The notes: generated from the sequence alone by a model not told the origin. Shown: positions 16,790 to 29,325, counted from the stretch's first letter. The stretch: DNA of 64,000 nucleotides from Diphasiastrum complanatum (GCA_029204225.1 CM055095.1:73902001-73966000); one strand, 5' to 3'. Translations and numbers: made by a program.

Positions 16790-18100
16790 TCATAGCAGCA
16801 CCCCCACCATATTAATGATAAGATTTATTTGGTAGAAATCATTTGCCAACATCTTTGAAGAGCATTCCACCAATTTGACACTATATTCATGTGCTTCCTC
16901 CATGCTTGATGATCTTTGATTTGAAAGTACCACTTGCATGAAAATGATTGCACCATGATGAAAATCAGAGGCTTCCATGCCTCATAAAGATCAAAAAGAT
17001 CATAGAGATTAAGATCATAAGGTGAGCAAAAGTGTTGATTATCAAGATTAAGCATTCTAGCTTGACTAGTCCACATACTATGGACTTTATCCATGATGGA
17101 TCTAATCTTGAAATCAAATAGAATCTTGATCTTTTTGAGGCTAAACACTTTCTCAAGGATGTAAGTGTCCTTCAAGGATGATTCACTTAATCTCAAGGGA
17201 AGTTTACAAATTACCTTAGACCATGTAAAAATATGATTTTTTAAACTATGAGCAACAAGCTCATTCTTGCTCTTACTAGATCCAACAGCATACACTTGAT
17301 GACTCAACCACTTGCTTTCTAAGTAATTTGGAAACATATCTAATCCATGAGTGACAAGTAATATGTCCATACTAGAGGCGTGATACAAGACGATCATTAC
17401 CTCACTTCAACTATGAGATGTAGAAACCTCATAAAAGCAAGATGGTACATCAAGTAATGAAAGAGAAGCATGAGAGAATATGTTGGAGTGAATACCACAT
17501 GAAAATTGCCTCTCTTTACCATGAACTTTGAGCCACAAAGACTCAACCTTGCCCCTTGAATATCCCTTGAAACCATGTGTTGAGAAGACTCCTCCTCAAG
17601 CCTTGGCAAATCTCCATCATACAGTTGGAATTTTGGTAGATTTGAGAATCCTACCATCATCCTCTTGATTGAAATTGGATCCTTCTTACTCCTTATGTGC
17701 AAAGGAATATTAGCAAAGAAAATTGATCTAAATATCCCCAAAGTATCAACAATTGCAATCTTCATATCAGGCACTTTTGATAAGAGGTACCTCCAATTGA
17801 AGTCTTCAAGCAGGAAGTCACATGAAATAGCACTATCTTTGCTTCTACATGATGAAATGAAATCATCCAAATGAACAAGATAAGAGAATCAATGAGAAGT
17901 AGACCTCCTTGGCAATAACTCTCCATGTGCTTTTGCCAAAGCACTATCTTCATGAGCTTCACCATCTTGGAACATAGATTGAGGTAGATCACTTGCCTCC
18001 CCTTGAGATGATCCAAACTCCTCTTGGCTACACTTCCACAAGGATTAGCATCAATTTTGAAAAGCTTACCACAACTATTCCCTCTTGTGATTCGCGAACA
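16790..18100 (-). pseudogene. Degenerate copia pol remnant
   Basis: Near 18060 the - strand reads CGKLFKIDANP, matching the GRLFKLDAN motif before integrase in the better copies. Next come AKAHGELLPRRSTS and LVHLDDFISSC, comparable with SKAHKLPFSRSTS and LIHLDAHSF of the copy at 2925-4127, and then a 157-codon frame (17397-17870) with FLLEDFNWRYLLSK at the place of FIDDYSRFCWMYLLSSK. A further 190-codon frame (16825-17397) has no motif I can name. Stops and shifts separate the frames. It is probably a decayed element whose 3' LTR is 15934-16635. Confidence 0.5.
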
Positions 18101-18838
18101 ATTTTCTATCTTTGAATTTTTTTTTTTGTGCGAAAGCTCTTACGGGATCCCAAACACTCGACTACACATCATAGAACATATTTTACTCTAGCAATCAAGA
18201 GACACATCACAAGGCCAAGAGATACACAAAATAGAGCGACTATATTGTCAGTTTGATTTTAGAACGAGATCGTCAGTGTCTCGCTTGTTGGCGGATTGAC
18301 TCTCTGCTCTTTCGTTGTGTTCTGCTCGTTGGCAGACTTTCATGCACAATTATGGTATTTTCGCTTTCTTACTCTATTCGCTAAGTCTGTCTCTGTTTTT
18401 TTTACAGATCTCTGTATTCATTATCTCTCTTCTTTTTCTCTTCTTTTGGTTATGATCCAGAGAGGATTGTTTATACCTCCACTGTGTGGAGTTTACAAGA
18501 TAGCTAAACGTAGAATCACAAGACTAGTTAACGCTAATCAACTAGTTAGTTAGTCTCTGTTGTTGCTATTCATTTTAGTTGGGCATGAAGCCCGTTGAGC
18601 TGCCAGCTGGCAGCGCGAAGGATTTCTCTTCGTTTGTTTCGGTTTTTTCATTGTTTCGTTCTTTTCGTCCTGGAGGTGTGTTTACGATTCGAGATTGATT
18701 CGCGAATTGTTCATGCTTCGAGTCAAAGACACGTTGACTGTGACAAATTGTTCTCGTTCGACCTTCGTGTCTTGTTCGTGCTGTGACAAAGTTGCAGGAG
18801 TTCACCATCTCTGACACTATCCAATAAGGAGGGGGATA
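18101..18838 (+). mobile_element. Non-coding DNA ending in a polypurine tract
   Basis: No domain is recognised. The stretch is rich in TTCG/GTTCG words. It ends with AAGGAGGGGGATAA (18825-18838) immediately before TGTTAG, the classic copia arrangement of polypurine tract and 3' LTR. The coding part of that element is missing or unrecognisable here. Confidence 0.5.
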
Positions 18839-19640
18839 ATGTTAGCAACTGTGCAGCACAGTGGAAAAAAAGTTAATAAAGAAAAGAAATAAAACTCTGT
18901 GGCATGTGTATTGTAAGCCCACGTATGAGTATTTGCCAATAAACTTCTACTATGGCATGTGTTTTCTAAGTCCATGGGTAGAAGCTTAAAATAATAAAAT
19001 AACTTAAACTTAGGATTGGAACTTAGACTTAAGAAACTTAAGCTTAGAAATATTCTAAGATATCTTAAGTTATCTTAAGTCCCAAGCTAGAAACTTTTTA
19101 AAGTTCTAAGTTCTAAGTTGGAAGTTTTAGGAGCCTTAGAATGGCTAGTTTTAAACTAATCCCATAAGTTAGTGGATACTTATGGAAGGCCCTTCTTGCT
19201 ATAAGAAGAGAGATTAAGCTATCTTGCTCTCTATTTTGGAGAATTATCACTCTATTTCATTTGTATTCCCTTTTGGAAGGTGCATAGCTTGAGGGAAGGT
19301 GCTTGGGCCTCCTCTTGCTCCTTTTCATCACTTTTCTATATTGTGGCATGCTTTATTTGCTATTTGCTTAGCTAGCCACAGTCTGTTATTTCTATCTCCC
19401 TTTTGGGTGTTAAAATAGGATCTAGTTTTTGTCAATCTTGGCTAGTTGGGTAAGCCTTAGTCAAGTTAGTTATTTATTTCTGTTACGAGCACCAGTTGGG
19501 AAAGCCTTGGTACTTCCTTCCTTCTTGTTAATATTTTACAGTTGAAAGCTATTTGTAGGACTTAGAAGGTGGACAACCGGTCTATCACTATACTACGCAT
19601 GAACCCTCCATTAGGCCTAGCCACTGCATAGAAGTAGTTT
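18839..19640 (+). mobile_element. Copia 3' LTR, right end uncertain
   Basis: It starts TGTTAGCAACTGTGCAGC after a polypurine tract. A TATA-like GCTATAAGAAG lies at about 19198. An inner stretch (18990-19150) is unusually rich in ACTTAG/CTTAAG words in both orientations. I could not find a matching CA end; about 19640 is a guess. No second copy was found in the window. Confidence 0.55.
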
Positions 19641-19779
19641 TACACCCAAAAACAAATTAGCATCCGTTTTCAAGTGCTTACATTTTTTTGTTCACATCTT
19701 ATGAAATTGTGTGTTTTTTCTAATACAGGTTTGATAAAATCATATGAACGTACTAAAATCTAGTTATACTACAAACATG

Positions 19780-20400
19780 ATGTAGATGGACGTGTGATGA
19801 GGAGATTCGTGAGATAGACGTGCAAACAAAACATGAAGATATGGTGGAGGTTGTATGTATGCTTGAGAGGGATTTTCCAACTTCTATCCTAGACATAGAG
19901 GTGCATCTGCTTGTGCACTTGGTCCAAGAAGTTGGTATTGTCGGTCAAGGTATAATGCATGTGATTTTGATTTTAGTGGTTTCAAGAAATGTAGTGTGAT
20001 TCTTTATAAATGAATAACATAATGCTCTCATTGTGTTAAAAAAATTTGTAGGTGCATGTTTTTCTTGGAGAGATTCATGAAAGTTTTGAATGATTTTGTG
20101 CATCAGAAGGCAAGGCTAGAGGGAAGCATGTCAGAGGGATGGTTAGTGCAAGAATCTGTAATTTAGGTTACCTAAGTTTTGCTTCAGATAGATCCATCTG
20201 CTCCACGACTATGGCATGATGAGGAAAGCAATGAGGTGAAAGGTGAAAAACCTCAATTGATGGGGAGTCTTGAAAAAATGACACCTATTTTGAGAGAAAA
20301 AACTTCAACCTTCATGCTCTATAATTTACGAGTAATGCATAAGTGGTTGGAATCATATGAACAAGAGAAAAAAAAAAAAAAAAGGGGAGGAGGGGGGGGG
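19780..20400 (+). pseudogene. CACTA (En/Spm) transposase fragment, DUF4218 region
   Basis: Translation near 19850-19950 reads VEVVCMLERDFPTSILDIEV, then HLLVHLVQEVGIVGQ, the signature of the DUF4218 region downstream of the TNP2-type transposase domain. A GT..AG intron (about 19951-20051) then joins to VHVFLERFMKVLNDFVHQKA and RLEGSMSEGWLVQE. After a stop near 20163 a frame with LREKTSTFMLYNLRVMHKWL (20290-20350) matches the next part of this protein class. The catalytic transposase core and the element ends are absent, so this is a relic. Confidence 0.75.
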
Positions 20401-20412
20401 GGGGGGGGGGGG
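20369..20412. repeat. Poly-A/poly-G junction
   Basis: A run of about 15 A passes through GGGGAGGA into about 22 G. It interrupts the transposase relic right after the codons for YEQE. Confidence 0.85.
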
Positions 20413-22096
20413 TTGACTAGAAATTGACACCAATGCAATAGGCGTAGAGGTCAAGTTGCACCTTCACAGATTGCCCAACCAATGCACCATAGAATGGATG
20501 ATTGATACACTCCAACAAGCAAGATCAAAGGGACAATTCATTTTAGACACGGAATGGGAATTTTCAAGCGGATATGATTGGAAGGTTTTTTTCAAGTGAA
20601 CAATTTTAATTTGTACGATGATTGATTATTGTTTAATTATAATCAACAGTATCAAAAGTATAGTGCAATGTGGGGCATATGGTCGTTAGCATCGCATTGA
20701 ATCAATTGATATGAAACGACCATATACGATATTGGATGAGTGATGCATCCACCTCACAATTCTATTGGACCCTTCTCATGAAAACCTCACTTTGTGATTG
20801 GACCCCTTGATTCTTGCCAACACTTGAAGTGTGTCACTCATCAAATTACATCTACCCATGTGTCACAAGCCTAACTAGCTCAAGTTTGCATCATATCCTA
20901 CTTTTGGCCAAATGATGGCTTTACATGTGGAATTGACCAAGTTGCCTTCTATGCCAAAAATGGCCCTATCAAACTTCTACACCTAGATGCTTGATACAAT
21001 ATCAAATTCCTAAAGTCAATATGACTAACATGTTTTTTATTATTTTCCACACGTGTGATATTTTCACATGAACTAGAAACATAAAATTGCCAAGCTAGAT
21101 TTTGCCAATTTTTCACAAAAATGACTTGTATACTTCACATGGTCTCAAAGAGCTATTATCAAAAGCTTATAAGCGCTTAGTAGAGATAAGAAAAAGGCCT
21201 CAATAGAGTTCATATCTATAGCATATTGTTCGAACAAGCAAAAATCACTTCTTTGTAGAGCACCCATCCATACCACTTAAGCGCACAAACCTCAAGCAAC
21301 CAAAAAGCTATTTGATGGCTTTTCTCATAGGTCAAAAGGCATACAGAATTATCTATATATGCTTCTCCAATAAAGAGGTCAGATAATTGAAGCATCAAAC
21401 GTCTAGAAAATCATAAAAAACACTACCTTTTTGAGTTTTATCGACTTCTACATTTTGCATCTACTATCCATAGCTATTTAATAGCTTTTACCTATCTAGA
21501 GAGTTTTCATTAACGGCATAATAATCAGCTCTATAGATATTTTCATCATAAAACCGTGTTCTTTGACCAAAATTTGTTTTTTAATCACGTTAGATGGATC
21601 TTAATCTTGTGAAAGTGAAACTAGACTGTAACAACCTCAATTTGACCTCATGTATGTATTTGAGCTTCTGATTTTGCTCAATATAGACTCTTTATGTTTG
21701 TTGCTAGCCAAAGACCATCAATTTTGACAATGAAACACGGTCTAAATCCAATATCGATGGCATAATTGGCATGCAATCATTAGAAACATTCACATAATAA
21801 TTAAAAAACAGCAAGTATTCCCCATAAAATCATTAACATATAGTATGTTTCATAAAATTCAAGCTAACTCTATGCATACTAGTCAAAAAAACCATAATAA
21901 ACTCATTAAATTTCAAGTGAAATATAGTTATGGAGAACATCTGTAACACTGGTCCTTAGGCTAGAAATGATCAATATCCACAGAAACCGCCTACTTGGAG
22001 GTCAATTCCACCACTAAAAATAAAAAGGAAAGAGATATTACCATAAAGCTACAAAAAGCAACAAGCATTGCCACTTTCTGATTAATGCAAGCCCAG
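20413..22096. other. Unassigned DNA
   Basis: No gene is seen. A hairpin-capable pair (TATGGTCGTT near 20678 and AACGACCATA near 20715) flanks a short loop. A CACACGTGTG palindrome lies at 21048-21057 with TTTTCC/GTGATATTTTCACAT context like that found in copia LTRs, so decayed LTR sequence may be present. The end next to 22097 should be leader of the gypsy element whose primer binding site lies there. Confidence 0.4.
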
Positions 22097-22617
22097 GCTC
22101 TGATACCATTGTAAAGATTGTTTTGTGTAGATCCATAAGATCTCATTGCAAATGTCAAAAAGGATAGATGTGGAGCCAAACCACTCACCAAAGAGAAACT
22201 GAAGATTAAACCTCAAAAGCTTCACCCCCAAGCCATTGTGACTAAATATAAGAGAAGAGAGATTTCTAGTAACTGAAAATCAAAACCTTGAAGTGGAGTA
22301 GGGAGATTTTGTGTAGGTGTATATAGACTCCATGAGCCTAGGAATATATACTCCAAAAACCTAATTCTTTACTAAACTCTATTGATATGACCTCTACATG
22401 CATATAGTCTTTAGTCATCATGCATTACTCAACAAGTCCTAATTGAAACACATGGGCCCTCCTAAGGTTATTAATTACTTTTCTGGCCTAGATCAAAATG
22501 TTGAGGCATAACTAATATTCTCATACACTAGAGTGTCGAATATCCATGTCAATGATTGTTTCGAATGCCTAGTATAGGACATTAATGCAAGACATGAATG
22601 CAGACATGAATGCAACA
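22097..22617 (-). mobile_element. Ty3/gypsy LTR with primer binding site
   Basis: GCTCTGATACCA (22097-22108) is a primer binding site read on the - strand. The LTR begins TGTAAAG at 22110 and runs to about 22617 (..GCAACA, giving a TGTTGC start on the - strand). Its distal part shares GAGGCATAACTAATA-type sequence with the gypsy LTRs at 36590-36692 and 40885-41358 (GTGGCATAACTAATAATCT). Gypsy pol lies on its far side, so the LTR sits between pol and a second leader. Confidence 0.6.
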
Positions 22618-23936
22618 CCCATCATATATGACTTACCTTTCCAACTAATCAGATGTATAGATTTTATACACTTTTTTAGTTAATTACATCAAGTATTCAT
22701 GACCTTTTCAAATTCCATGGGTATGTAGGCAATCAAATCCTCCAACTATCCTAGTTTACCTTCTAGAATATGATTATCCCTTCCACCAAGTATCTCTTTT
22801 AAGTGCTCTTTGAAGTGACTAATTCAAATACAATGTAAACCTTACTTCCTAGCAAAAAATTTATTAGATAGGTGGATCGATTAAGTTTGCTTTTAATCTT
22901 ATAAGAGCCACTATATAGGTTTTCCTTGTTCGAATTCTTAAAATCTTTTCGGATTTTGAGGTATATACAATCTCTAATCTCAAACTCGAGGTGAGTGACT
23001 TTGGTTAGCATAGAATTGTGCTTGATCATCAGCTGATTTTATATTGTCCTTGGCCACTTGCAATTTCTGCATATCCACCAAAAAATTAATTGTAGCTTGC
23101 ACTTTGAGACCTTTGAGTTCATCAAATGCTAGTGAACATGGGTGAAATCCAAACACTTCCTTGGCCACTTGCAACATTTCTTGCATATCCACCAAACAAT
23201 TTGTTGTAGCTTGCACCTTGAGACCTTTGAGTCTGTCAGATAGTGGTATACATGGCTAAAAGCCAAACATTAACATGAAATGCCTCAATCTAGTGGTAAA
23301 ATGCTTCGCACTATTATATGCAAACTCATTATTGCAAAGTGCATTGTCCAATATAATTGTCATTGGTAAACATACGCACAAAGCATATATCCCATCGACT
23401 AGTTGATATGTTCAGTTTGACCATCATATTTAGGGTGATTATAAGACAAAAAGACTAATGGAAATCTCCAATTCTCAAAGACTGATTGTTAGAATTTGCT
23501 AGTGAACTTGGGATCATGATCACCAAGAACATCATTCGACAATCTAAACAACTTCAACAACTTTGCAATAAGTAGTTTAGAATCCTCCATAATGGAATTT
23601 TTTGGAATAAGCTATGCCATCTTGGTTAGCCTATCAATTACTACCCAAATGACATTATGATCATTTGCTATTCAGAATATAGAAAGACTAGTTGCAAAAT
23701 TCATTAAATACTTTTCTATTTCTTATCAAAAAATTCAATAGATGCAACAGATCAGCTGTTTTCAGTCCTTCAAGTTTTATTCACTTGGCATTGTTCACAC
23801 TTTTGAGCATATATATCCACATGACATTTCATTTTTGAACATATATCTCCACATGACATTTCATTTTTGGCCAAAAAAAATTTCTTGTAACTAGGTCAAT
23901 GATCTTTTGTATGCCTATGTGCCCAACTTTAGGACT
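22618..23936 (-). pseudogene. Ty3/gypsy integrase fragment
   Basis: On the - strand, from right to left: the integrase zinc-binding part (KVGHIGIQKIIDLVTRNFFW), the core with VIWVVIDRLTKMA (first Asp), GDHDPKFTSKF (second Asp, SDNG altered), DGQTEHINQ (Glu) and NNEFAYNSA, then the C-terminal part EFEIRDCIYLKIRKDFK with GSYKI. All belong to gypsy integrase, which inserts the DNA copy. Stops and frameshifts are frequent. The 5' side is cut at 23936 by the copia D LTR, so reverse transcriptase is not present here. Confidence 0.8.
23049..23270. repeat. Tandem duplication of about 110 bp inside gypsy integrase
   Basis: CTTGGCCACTTGCAA occurs at about 23049 and 23160, each followed by the same run through TGCATATCCACCAAA, TTGTAGCTTGCAC and GAGACCTTTGAG. 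The duplication repeats codons for VDMQ..LQVAKE and is a later change in a dead element. Confidence 0.8.
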
Positions 23937-25224
23937 TGTTTGAGTTGATTTTCCTTCACCCTCTAATCCATCTAAATAGCTACAAGTTTTATTTCCTACT
24001 ACTCTCTGTTTTTCTGTCAACTGCAGATGCAATTGTACAAAAAAACAATGGATTCTACATAAATGGAAAAGCCAAAATTTGTGACATTGCAATTCTATGA
24101 CAATTCAACTACATATTTACTCATTCTGCAAATTCGAAGTCTCGCAACAGGCAAAAAATGCGAAATATCAAAGATACATGCAGATCTCGTCATTTTGGCC
24201 TTCTTAAAAATCTCAAACAATGCGAACTTCTCGACACCTGCAGAAATACATTGTATTTCTTGCATATATCAAACGGTGATAATGACAATTTGTTCATGAT
24301 CAACTTCTATGGCATTTTACAAACTGTCACGAACTATAATAAGGCTTTTTTAGGCATAATCACTACCATCTCTTATAAGATGTGTTAATTGTACAGTTAA
24401 TCAAAAAATTACAAGATGGTTAGTTGATCAATAAATAGTGACCAAACACCAACATCAAAAGCAAAGTAATGACGTGTAGTAGTAGTGTAGAGACAAGATA
24501 TTGATCATTGAGAGGTGATCACAAGAGAGTTTTACAATGTGCAAATTAGTGTGAGACACATAGTGCTATGCACGATCCTAAACTATTTCATGACAGATAT
24601 TGTAGTGATCTGTATTTTAGCTTATTCTACATACCAGATTCATAGGGAATCATTGTACTCAGCTCATTTAACTGAAGCATAAGTAGGGCTTTCTTGCACA
24701 TTATCCTGTCTTAAATTATCTCATTTTATTCACTCTATTTTGATAACACACTACAATCATCATCCTCATTGCAACTTCCATAGCGATAACGTCTACACTT
24801 TCCATATTTGTCTACAACACCTCAAGAAAGTCGTAGAACGGATGACATTGACTCCTACATTATCATCTATCAGTAGCGATAACGTCTACACTTTCTGTGG
24901 TTGTCTATGACACCTCAAGAAGGTAGTAGAACGATTGTCATTGACTCCTATGTTATTAGCTATCATAAGTATTAATTTATTTTACATCTAAAAGTTACAA
25001 GATTTTGGCTCATAGTAGATCTCAGATACGTTGAAGGCTGTTGTTGTTCTGACTTTAATTCTGCTCTGTCAGTTCATTATGTTTGACTAGATAATTGCAT
25101 AGCCCGCAATACTATAGTTAGGATTTCTAAATATAACTACATGAAACTAAAAAGATTTTAATTCTAAGATTGAACTTATTCAAGAGATATCAGAACATCT
25201 AGTTCAAATCATCTCCTTTCATCA
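23937..25224 (+). mobile_element. Copia 5' LTR, family D
   Basis: It begins TGTTTGAGTTGATTTTCC, closely matching TGTTGGAGTTAATCTCCC at 29326, the start of the 3' LTR, and the similarity continues for almost 400 bp. The end is set by the primer binding site TGGTATCAACGC (25226-25237), giving an unusually long LTR of about 1288 bp. It interrupts gypsy integrase at 23936. Confidence 0.75.
24781..24966. repeat. Tandem duplication, 2 x 93 bp, in LTR D
   Basis: TAGCGATAACGTCTACACTT starts at 24781 and again at 24874; both copies run through CACCTCAAGAA, GTAGAACG and CATTGACTCCTA. It partly accounts for the great length of this LTR. Confidence 0.85.
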
Positions 25225-25360
25225 GTGGTATCAACGCTCCTATCTAACAATGGTATCTGAGTGCCTCTGCTGAATCAACCATTCTGACACTAGTATTAGA
25301 GCCTTAGGTTTCTTGATTAAACTTTTCATCTGTAACTTCGGTTTGTAGAACATTCAACTA

Positions 25361-26112
25361 ATGGAGTCATCCTCCGAAAATAGAATCATTGAGAAATTCA
25401 ATGGTGAAAACTTCCATATGTGAAAGCTCAAAATCAAAATGATTCTAACAGAAAAGGATCTCTAGGAGTTGGTGGACGGAACCCTTTCCAAACCAATGGA
25501 TCATGATCTCCTAGCTCAATGGAAAATCAAATATGGCAAAGCACTTGCCACAATCACCCTAAACATGAGAGACTCTCATCTCTCATGTAACTTCCTGTAA
25601 GACTTCTCATAAAGCCTGGGAGATTATTACTTCTCTATATTATACACAATATATTTTAGCAGAGCTCTTTCTTAGAAAAAATTTTGATTCTCATTCTAGA
25701 TGACTGAAAATACATTTATCTTTGATCACATTAACAATCTCAAAACTTTAATGGATTATCTGCATAGACTGTCCAATCTTGGGCAACGATGCAGTCATGT
25801 TACTTTCAAGTCTTCCAACATCTTATGAGAATTTTATCATGTTTATCAGTACACAACCTGGTTTGACCCTTCAAAAGGTCACTTCTATTCTCAATCAAAA
25901 AGAAATTAGAAGAAAGATGTCTGACCTGTCTACTAAAGGCAAAGGTCTAGCATTGTTCAGCAAGGGAACTTTTAAAAAGGAATTTCATTTCAAGGCCAAG
26001 CCTACTTCTGATTCACAATCTTCGTAGTCTTCTCATTGAAGTCATGATAAACTTAAAACCAAATTATTCTACAAATATTGCAAAAAGACAAATCATGACA
26101 TAAAAGATTCGA
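25361..26112 (+). pseudogene. Copia D gag, degraded
   Basis: From the ATG at 25361 the frame gives IIEKFNGENFHM..LKIKMIL, a typical gag start; in-frame stops appear near 25422. Downstream, a frame at 25779-26027 has LLSSLPTSYENFIMF, which fits the gag central part. The zinc knuckle near 26070 is damaged (YKYCKKTNHDIKDS; the first and last cysteines are lost). Confidence 0.75.
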
Positions 26113-29100
26113 ATGCACAATGAGCCAAAGAAGAATCAATCACAGAATTTTGCAAAAAATCAACAAGCATTGGAGGCAAAAGAAGAAGATCCAAGACTCT
26201 TCATGGTCAAACACAGCATGATGCCTAGCAATCAAAACTGGTACTTGGACAGTGGTGCCACACAACACATGACATCAAGTAAAGAATGGTTTGTGTTTCT
26301 CAACACAACCAATGCCATGAGATACATATATCTTGGTCATTCAAGCAGCCACCAATTGAAAGCCGAAGGCACCATACGACTGCAATTTCAAAATGGTTTA
26401 CCAAAAACCATATCGAACGTATTTTATATACCAGGCCTCACCAAGAACCTGCTATCAATAAGCAAGGTTGGTACACACTGTAAAATTTATAACAAATGAA
26501 TATACCATTGAGGATAAAGACTCTAAAGTTCTTGTCATAGGAACTATAAATGGATATTTATATGTCCTTTTTCTTGATTATGCTTTGATGTCAAATTCAA
26601 AACTCAGTTCCAATGAAAGTAAATTATGGCATTACACATTAGGACACTTCAATATGAGATCTATTAAATATATGGTGTGCAAATCATTAGCAACTATATA
26701 ATGGTATTTGATTTCGATGTGCTTGCTCCTAGAATAAAATCTAGGATTGATGGATAATACAATTGCTTCTTGCATCATCTTCTGAATCCTTTGTATGTGA
26801 ATCTTTGTATTTTAGGCAAGCACTCTAGAAGCAAATTCAGCAAAAGTCAATCTATTAGATCCAAATATGTTCTTGAGCTCATACATACTGCTTTATTTGG
26901 TCCTATGCACACACCATTCCATGGTGGTTCTCTTTACTTTATCACCTTCATAGATGATTACTCAAGATTTACTTTTGCTCATAAAGAACAAAGATGAAGC
27001 ATTCAGTTGCTTCCAACAATTCAAATCTGCAACAGAAGTATAAAAAGGAAAGAAAATAAAGTGTCTAAGATTATATGGAGGTGGAGAGTACATCTCCACA
27101 TATCTTTCTGATAATGGCATTAAACAACATTTTACTACAAGTTATACTCCCCAACAAAATGAGATAACAGAAAGAAAGAACACAACTCTTTTTGAAGCTA
27201 CTAGATCTATGTTAAATCATGCACACCTGCCCAAGAAATACTAATGTGAAGCCATAGCTACAGCATGCTATGTGCAGAATTATTCCAGCACACACGTTGT
27301 CGACAATAAGACACCTTATGAAGCCTATATAGGCAAAAAGCCTAACATAAGCCATCTGGAAGTATTTGGATGCATCAGCTATGCCCAAATACCACAAAAA
27401 CTCAAGAAGAAATTGAATTCAACCTCTTCTGGATGCATCTTCATCAGTTATCCAACTGAGTACAAGGCCTACAAGGTCCTTGATATTGATAATGGATTTG
27501 TATCTATAAGCAGAGACATAAAGTTTTTGGAAGATAACTTTCATGACTTTAAAGGTAAATCAGTTTCCAACACTGATGATTCTTTATGAATTCTTAAATC
27601 ATTTCAATTTACCATTTTATACTCTTCTCGTACAAAGATGCAAACTACTGATACACATGTAAAAGGAAGTCAAGAAGATATCTCAGTACCAAATCTCACA
27701 ACAAGGAACAGTTTACATAAACAGTCTACATTAGCAGATGTACCCAACAGTAGCAGACAACCAAAGACTATTCACCTATTAGAAGATCATCAAGATTTTG
27801 GCTACCACCGAACATCTACAAACATGAACTATTCTTGAATTTAGAAAAAGAACCACAAAGTGTTTCTAAAGCACTCTCTACACTAGAAGCTGATAAATGG
27901 CAAACTGTGAAAGATTCAACTAGTTTGATCATATTTGTTATATTTTCATATTTGGCATATTGAGGCCAACTTTGTTCTTAGATTTAGAGATTGACTTTTC
28001 AAAGTTCATTAGTCTAAATGTCATTTGAATAAACACTTTTTGAAAGTGTGAGAAAGTTAGAAGGCGAGTTTGAGTAGATTCAAATTTAAATGTTGGGTAC
28101 TTTGAATCTAGACCCAAAAATAGTAGGGTTACCATTTTGGAGGGAAACCCAAGTGGCCAAATAGGGTTTGGACCTGTTATAAAAGGATGTAACTCGTAGA
28201 ATGATCTATATTTGCTATTTTTGGATCCACATATGTGAAATATAGTAGCTTGATGGTTGTGTACGGACATCAATAGTACTTTATTATTTCATTCAAGTTT
28301 GATCAAGTTCTATTAGTGTTTGCATTTAATTTGTGTGTCGATGCTGATTTTTCTACATTGGTGAGATTGGTAGTGTATTTCTTTTTCTAACCAAAGATCT
28401 TTCAAGTGGATTGGATCTTAATGATCTATAATCCTTCACACAAACTGCCATGGATAGTGAATACAATTTACTACTCAAGAATCGGACATGGTCTATTGTA
28501 GATCTTCCACCAAAGAAGAAGGTCATCGATACAAAAGGGATCTTCAAAAGGAAGTTCAACCCAGATGGGTCTATTGCCAAATGGAAGGCAAGATTTATAG
28601 ACAAAGACTACAAACAAGTTCAAGGTATTGACTACAACGAGACTTTCAGTCCGATAGTTAAATTACAATCTCTCAAAACGTTTTTTGCACATGCTGCTAT
28701 CAACAATCTTGAAATCCATCAAATGGATGTCAAGACAGCATTTTTACATGGAGAAATCCAAGAATAATTCTATATTTCATAGACTAAAGGATATGAGGTA
28801 AAGGGCAAAGAGCATGGAACCATTCTTGCATGATCAACTCTATATGGGTACATTAATTCAGATTGGGGTGGCGATCCAAATACCAGAAAATCAACTTTTG
28901 GTTATTGCTTCTATTCAGCAGGAGGTCAGTCTCTTGGAACAACATAAAGCAGAAATCAGTTTCTTTGTCTTCAATAGAAGCGGAATACATTGGTGCAACT
29001 CAGGCTACAAAAGAAGCTATTTGGATCAGATTATTGTTGCAGGATATCTCAAACCAGCAACTCAACTCTAAGATCATCTACTGTGACAACTTAAGTTGCA

Positions 29101-29290
29101 TATCTCTTTCTCTCAATTCTAGGTTCCATTCTAGGACTAAACACATTGAAATACAATTATATTTTGTAAAAGAAAAAGTACTTGCAAAGCAACTAGAGCT
29201 AGTATATTGTGATACTAACGATATGGTTGCAGATATTTTTACTAAAGCTCTAATTAAATCAAAGCATGTTCAAATTGTGAATATGATACA
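26113..29290 (+). pseudogene. Copia D pol: protease, integrase, RT, RNase H, internally deleted
   Basis: Recognised in order: protease WYLDSGATQHMT (about 26240), pre-integrase LWHYTLGHFNMRSIKYM, integrase LIHTALFGP (HLD lost) with FIDDYSRF, RLYGGGEY and TPQQNEITERKN, then NKTPYEAYIGKKPN. Reverse transcriptase starts at EADKWQ (27880), is interrupted by the solo LTR at 27906-28440, resumes at MDSEYNLLLKN and runs through HQMDVKTAFLHGEIQE. An internal deletion near 28800 joins this to YINSDWGGDP..RKSTFGYC, so the YVDD catalytic box is missing. RNase H follows with IEAEYIGATQA and MVADIFTKALI near the end. The element cannot move by itself. Confidence 0.85.
27901..28445 (+). mobile_element. Solo LTR of copia family A with 5-bp target duplication
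   Basis: The LTR proper is 27906-28440 (535 bp), with inverted ends TGTGAAAGATT and AATCCTTCACA. It is flanked by CAAAC at 27901-27905 and CAAAC at 28441-28445. Removing the LTR and one CAAAC leaves an open reverse transcriptase frame across the junction. It contains a TATA-like TTATAAAAGG (28183-28192) but no CT tract. It formed by insertion of a full element and recombination between its two LTRs. Confidence 0.95.
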
Positions 29291-29325
29291 GTTGGATCAT
29301 AGTCCAAAAGTGAGCTTAAGGGCGG

